This document shows, piece after piece, positions 60,196 to 64,000 of a stretch of 64,000 bases of DNA. The stretch lies in the NCBI RefSeq assembly GCF_014230355.1, contig NZ_JACLAX010000009.1, positions 62,001 to 126,000 of the forward strand, written 5' to 3'. The position numbers and the translations under genes are program-made. This stretch comes from Novosphingobium piscinae. Its GTDB lineage: Bacteria > Pseudomonadota > Alphaproteobacteria > Sphingomonadales > Sphingomonadaceae. A model generated the notes under the pieces. That model was not told the origin of the DNA and did not search any database. It saw nothing but the letters and a program-made list of their open reading frames with translations. Positions within the stretch are counted from its first letter, which is position 1; each line of letters opens with the position of its first letter.

Positions 60196-62262
60196 GTGAA
60201 CTCCATTCTCTTCATCGTCTTCGTGCCGCTGCTCGCCGCGGTCGTTGCCGGGCTGGGCAACAAGCAGCTCGGCAATGTCCCGGCGAAGGTCATCACCACT
60301 GGATCGCTGGCGATCTCTTGCCTGCTGTCGTGGCCGATCTTCCTGTCGTTCCTGAGCGGCAGCGCCGAGGCCAGCGTGACCCCGGTGCTGCAATGGGTGC
60401 AGTCGGGCACGATGGCCTTCGACTGGGCGCTGCGGGTCGACTCGCTGACTGCGGTCATGCTGGTGGTGATCACCAGCGTCTCGTTCCTCGTGCACCTCTA
60501 TTCGTGGGGCTACATGAGCGAGGAGCCCGACCAGCCGCGCTTCTTCGCCTACCTCTCGCTGTTCACCTTCGCGATGCTGATGCTGGTGACTGCGGACAAC
60601 CTGGTGCAGATGTTCTTCGGCTGGGAGGGGGTCGGCCTCGCGTCCTACCTGCTGATCGGCTTCTGGTTCCGCAAGCCATCGGCCTGCGCCGCGGCGATCA
60701 AGGCCTTCGTGGTCAACCGCGTCGGCGATCTCGGCTTCATGCTCGGCATCTTCGGCACCTATCTGGTGTTCGACACCGTCTCGATCCCCGAGATCCTGGC
60801 TGCCGCGCCGTCGATGGCCGGATCGACCATCGGCTTCCTCGGCTACCGGCTCGATACGATGACCGTGCTGTGCGTGCTGTTGTTCATCGGCGCGATGGGC
60901 AAGTCAGCCCAACTTGGGCTGCACACCTGGCTGCCGGACGCGATGGAGGGCCCGACCCCGGTCTCGGCGCTGATCCACGCCGCGACCATGGTCACTGCCG
61001 GCGTTTTCATGGTCTGCCGCCTCTCGCCGATGTTCGTGGTGAGTCCCACCGCACTGGGCTTCGTCACCTTCATCGGCGCCGCCACCTGCTTCTTCGCCGC
61101 GACGGTCGGAACGACGCAGTGGGACATCAAGCGGGTGATCGCCTATTCGACCTGCTCGCAGCTGGGCTACATGTTCTTCGCCGCCGGCGTTGGCGCCTTC
61201 GGCTCGGCCATGTTCCACCTGTTCACCCACGCCTTCTTCAAGGCGCTCCTGTTCCTCGGTGCCGGCTCGGTGATCCACGCGATGCACCACGAGCAGGACA
61301 TGCGTTACTACGGTGCGCTGCGGAAGGAGATCCCGATCACCTTCTGGGCCATGATGATGGGCACCCTGGCCATCACCGGGGTCGGCATCGTCGACGTGTT
61401 CGGCTTCGCCGGGTTCTACTCGAAGGACTCCATCCTCGAAGCAGCCTATGGCGCCGGGACCGAACTAGGCGGCTTTGCCTTCTGGTGCGGCATCACCGCC
61501 GCGCTGATGACCAGCTTCTATTCGTGGCGCCTGGTGTTCCTGACCTTCTACGGCCAACCGCGCTGGGCCGCCTCGGAGCACATCCAGCACGCGGTGCATG
61601 ACAGTCACGATCATGGTCATGACGACCACGCTCACGCGCACGACCACGCGCATGATGATCATGGCCACGCCCATGACCACGGGGCCAGCCACGATGGCAC
61701 CGGCGGCTACCACCCGCACGAGAGCCCCTGGGTCATGCTGGTGCCGCTGATCGTGCTGAGCCTGGGCGCGGTGCTGGCTGGCTATGTCTTCCACCATGCT
61801 TTCATCAGCGAGGGCACGGGCGAGTTCTGGCAGGGTAGCCTGGTTTTTGCCGAGCACACCATCCATGCGATGCACGCCGTGCCGACCTGGGTGAAATGGG
61901 CTCCGTTCACGGTGATGGCCCTGGGCTTTGCCACAGCCTGGTACGCGTACCTGAAGAACCCCAGCCTGCCGGCCGCCTTTGTCGAGCAGCTGGGCGTCAT
62001 CCACCAGTTCGTCTTCCGCAAGTGGTACTTCGACGAGCTCTATGCCTTCCTGTTCGTCCGCCCGGCCTTCTGGTTCGGCCGGGTGTTCTGGAAGCAGGGC
62101 GACGTCGGGATTATCGACCGCTTCGGCCCGAACGGCGCCGCCTGGGTCGTCGCGCAGGGTGCGCGCGTCGCCCAGCGGGTGCAGTCCGGTTATCTTTACA
62201 GCTATGCGCTGGTCATGCTCATCGGGCTTGTGATGGGGATCAGCTACGTGGTGGTGCGCTGA
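60196..62262 (+). CDS. nuoL: NADH-quinone oxidoreductase subunit L with His-rich loop
   Basis: A 688-residue antiporter-like subunit with 15-16 helices and the long lateral helix near the C-terminus. Standard parts are [47 protein letters not shown] and [19 protein letters not shown]. Between two helices, residues about 465-509 form an unusual loop with 17 His in 45 residues plus many Asp (for example [16 protein letters not shown], then [11 protein letters not shown]). The start is GTG at 60196. 34 bp separate it from nuoM. Confidence 0.95.
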   Translation: MNSILFIVFVPLLAAVVAGLGNKQLGNVPAKVITTGSLAISCLLSWPIFLSFLSGSAEASVTPVLQWVQSGTMAFDWALRVDSLTAVMLVVITSVSFLVHLYSWGYMSEEPDQPRFFAYLSLFTFAMLMLVTADNLVQMFFGWEGVGLASYLLIGFWFRKPSACAAAIKAFVVNRVGDLGFMLGIFGTYLVFDTVSIPEILAAAPSMAGSTIGFLGYRLDTMTVLCVLLFIGAMGKSAQLGLHTWLPDAMEGPTPVSALIHAATMVTAGVFMVCRLSPMFVVSPTALGFVTFIGAATCFFAATVGTTQWDIKRVIAYSTCSQLGYMFFAAGVGAFGSAMFHLFTHAFFKALLFLGAGSVIHAMHHEQDMRYYGALRKEIPITFWAMMMGTLAITGVGIVDVFGFAGFYSKDSILEAAYGAGTELGGFAFWCGITAALMTSFYSWRLVFLTFYGQPRWAASEHIQHAVHDSHDHGHDDHAHAHDHAHDDHGHAHDHGASHDGTGGYHPHESPWVMLVPLIVLSLGAVLAGYVFHHAFISEGTGEFWQGSLVFAEHTIHAMHAVPTWVKWAPFTVMALGFATAWYAYLKNPSLPAAFVEQLGVIHQFVFRKWYFDELYAFLFVRPAFWFGRVFWKQGDVGIIDRFGPNGAAWVVAQGARVAQRVQSGYLYSYALVMLIGLVMGISYVVVR

Positions 62263-62296
62263 TGCGCGCGGCGGCCACGAGCGGGGGTAGAAAGTA

Positions 62297-63844
62297 ATGT
62301 CCGGGTTTCCCATCCTCACGCTGATGCTGCTTGTGCCGCTGGCCGGCGCGGTCGGCTGCCTGGTCTCCGGTGACCGCGGCGCACGGCAGATCGCGCTTGT
62401 TGCCACGCTGATCGATCTGGCATTGGGCGCGGTGCTTTGGTCAGGCTATCAGATCGGTGGACCGCAGTGGCAGTTCGTCGAGCATGTGCCGCTGTTCGCC
62501 GGCTTCTCCTGGGCGCTGGGGATCGACGGGATCGCGCTGCTGCTGATCCTGCTGTCGGTTTTCCTGATGCCGATCTGCATCGGCGCGAGCTGGGAGGCGG
62601 TGACCAAGCGGGTCGGCGAATACTACGCTGCCTTCCTGCTGATGGAGACGCTGATGATCGGCGTGTTCGCGGCCCAGGACCTCTACCTGTTCTACATCAT
62701 GTTCGAGGCCGGCCTGATCCCGATGTACCTGATCATCGGCATCTGGGGCGGCCAGGACCGGATCTACGCCAGTTACAAGTTCTTCCTCTACACGCTGCTC
62801 GGTTCGGTGCTGATGCTGATCGCGATGCTGTGGATGGCGCACGAGGCCGGCACCACCGACATTCCGACGCTGATGGCCTATGACTTCGCGCCCACCGCGC
62901 AGACCTGGCTGTTCCTGGCCTTCTTCGCCAGCTTCGCGGTGAAGATGCCGATGTGGCCGGTCCACACCTGGCTGCCAGACGCCCACGTTCAGGCGCCGAC
63001 CGCCGGTTCGGTGATCCTCGCCGGCGTGCTGCTGAAGATGGGCGGCTACGGCTTCATCCGCTTCTCGCTCCCGATGTTCCCTGAAGCTTCGGCTCAGTTT
63101 TCGGGTCTGGTCTTCGCGCTGTCGATGATCGCGGTGGTGGTCACCTCGCTCATCGCGCTGGTTCAGCACGACATGAAGAAGCTGATCGCCTATTCGTCGG
63201 TGGCGCACATGGCGATCGTCACGATCGGCCTGTTCGCCTTCAACGTGCAGGGCCTCGAAGGCGCGATGATCGTGATGCTCAGCCACGGACTGGTCTCGGG
63301 TGCGTTGTTCCTGTGCGTCGGCATCATCTACGATCGGCTGCACACCCGCGAGATCGACCGTTACGGCGGGCTCTCGATCAACATGCCGCGCTACGCCCTG
63401 TTTTTCCTGCTGTTCACGATGGCCTCGATCGGCCTTCCCGGCACCAGCGGCTTCGTTGGCGAGTTCCTCTCGCTCGGCGGGATCTACCAGGTGTCGAGCT
63501 GGGTGGCGCTGGTCTGCACAACGGGCATTATCCTGGGTGCGGCCTACATGCTCTACCTTTATCGCCGTGTCGCCTTTGGCGAGCAGCAGCACGCCGATGC
63601 CGCGGCCATGACCGACCTGACCCCGCGCGAGCTGGCGATGGTCGTCCCGCTTGCGCTCGCGGTGCTGTGGATGGGGGTCTATCCTGAAAGCTTCCTGGCG
63701 CCGATGCGCGCCGATATCGCCGCGCTGGACGCGCGCGTCGCCCGGGCCAAGCCGGCCGGCGATGCCAAGGTCACGCCCGGCAAACCCGTTGTACATGATG
63801 CCGCCCATGCTCAGCATGGTGCCGCGCCCGAGGGGGCCCACTGA
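62297..63844 (+). CDS. nuoM: NADH-quinone oxidoreductase subunit M
   Basis: A 515-residue antiporter-like proton-pumping subunit. LYFIMFEAGL-type glutamate helix ([24 protein letters not shown]), [27 protein letters not shown], and [15 protein letters not shown] are present. The C-terminus is extended and polar with several His ([16 protein letters not shown]). Its stop overlaps the nuoN start by one base (TGATG). Confidence 0.96.
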   Translation: MSGFPILTLMLLVPLAGAVGCLVSGDRGARQIALVATLIDLALGAVLWSGYQIGGPQWQFVEHVPLFAGFSWALGIDGIALLLILLSVFLMPICIGASWEAVTKRVGEYYAAFLLMETLMIGVFAAQDLYLFYIMFEAGLIPMYLIIGIWGGQDRIYASYKFFLYTLLGSVLMLIAMLWMAHEAGTTDIPTLMAYDFAPTAQTWLFLAFFASFAVKMPMWPVHTWLPDAHVQAPTAGSVILAGVLLKMGGYGFIRFSLPMFPEASAQFSGLVFALSMIAVVVTSLIALVQHDMKKLIAYSSVAHMAIVTIGLFAFNVQGLEGAMIVMLSHGLVSGALFLCVGIIYDRLHTREIDRYGGLSINMPRYALFFLLFTMASIGLPGTSGFVGEFLSLGGIYQVSSWVALVCTTGIILGAAYMLYLYRRVAFGEQQHADAAAMTDLTPRELAMVVPLALAVLWMGVYPESFLAPMRADIAALDARVARAKPAGDAKVTPGKPVVHDAAHAQHGAAPEGAH

Positions 63845-64000
63845 TGGACTGGTCGCAGTCGCTGCGCCTGATCGCGCCTGAAGAAACTCTGTCCCTTGCC
63901 GGGCTGGCCCTGTTGCTCGTCGCGGCCTGGGCTGGCGACAAGGCTGCGCGGGCGATCTCGATCGCGGCAGTCAGCGTGCTCGTTGCTGTCATGGCGCTGG
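63844..64000 (+). CDS. nuoN: NADH-quinone oxidoreductase subunit N, 5' end
   Basis: Only the first 52 codons lie in the window. The sequence begins [20 protein letters not shown] and continues with a hydrophobic helix (LALLLVAAWAGDKAARAISI). Position directly after nuoM with a TGATG overlap and the APEETLSLAG pattern fit NuoN, the third antiporter-like subunit. Confidence 0.88.
   Translation, partial: MDWSQSLRLIAPEETLSLAGLALLLVAAWAGDKAARAISIAAVSVLVAVMAL

Noticed and set aside
1-64000. Prophage, IS element or integrase boundaries
   Set aside because: No transposase, integrase, phage gene or flanking direct repeats were seen, and gene content and GC are uniform apart from the small patch at 14670-15065.

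Overview
The window looks like a chromosomal segment of a high-GC alphaproteobacterium, most likely of the order Sphingomonadales (Novosphingobium/Sphingobium type). The basis is the roughly two-thirds GC content, a ferC-ferBA ferulate operon like the one known from Sphingobium SYK-6, a full exosortase A (XrtA) locus, a proteobacterial nuo operon carrying sphingomonad-type palindromic repeats, and CtrA-like half-sites. This placement is inferred from gene content and not from a marker gene. No rRNA, tRNA, CRISPR array, IS element or prophage was seen.

Layout. 1-85: start of an exported protein on the minus strand, cut by the window edge. 247-7170: phenylpropanoid module, with the MarR regulator ferC divergent from ferB (hydratase/lyase) and ferA (NDP-forming CoA ligase), then an aromatic-acid MFS carrier, a vanillin-type aldehyde dehydrogenase and an exported DUF3237 protein. 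Together these would import a hydroxycinnamate such as ferulate, activate it, cut it to an aromatic aldehyde plus acetyl-CoA, and oxidise the aldehyde. 7302-10307: a lone flagellin, an alpha/beta hydrolase and trxB.

10329-29001: exosortase A locus. The minus arm holds hydrolases 1 and 2, an acyl carrier protein and a GNAT/FemAB protein. The plus arm holds an acyl-CoA ligase, a PLP decarboxylase, Wza-like export, chain-length and tyrosine-kinase proteins, an outer-membrane protein, an ATPase, a deacetylase, FemAB, a glycosyltransferase, xrtA and an amidotransferase. It combines polysaccharide export, C-terminal protein sorting and an acyl/PLP module of unknown product. No PEP-CTERM substrate is encoded in the window. 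A CHASE2-EAL c-di-GMP phosphodiesterase follows, and then a short transcript-like unit (31371-31615) with two CtrA-like half-sites, an 11-codon Trp-rich ORF and an intrinsic terminator.

31762-49617: mostly housekeeping. This stretch has zapE, a thioesterase and sdhB, an SDR, palindromic repeats, rne, a cell-wall amidase, PBP1A, a peroxiredoxin-like protein, prfB, a lipoprotein methyltransferase, an enlarged nitronate-monooxygenase-like flavoprotein, an orphan winged-helix regulator, amtB and an SH3 protein.

49818-64000: respiratory complex I operon nuoA-N, with nuoN cut by the window end. Two small non-nuo genes sit between nuoD and nuoE, and palindromic repeats occupy three of its junctions.
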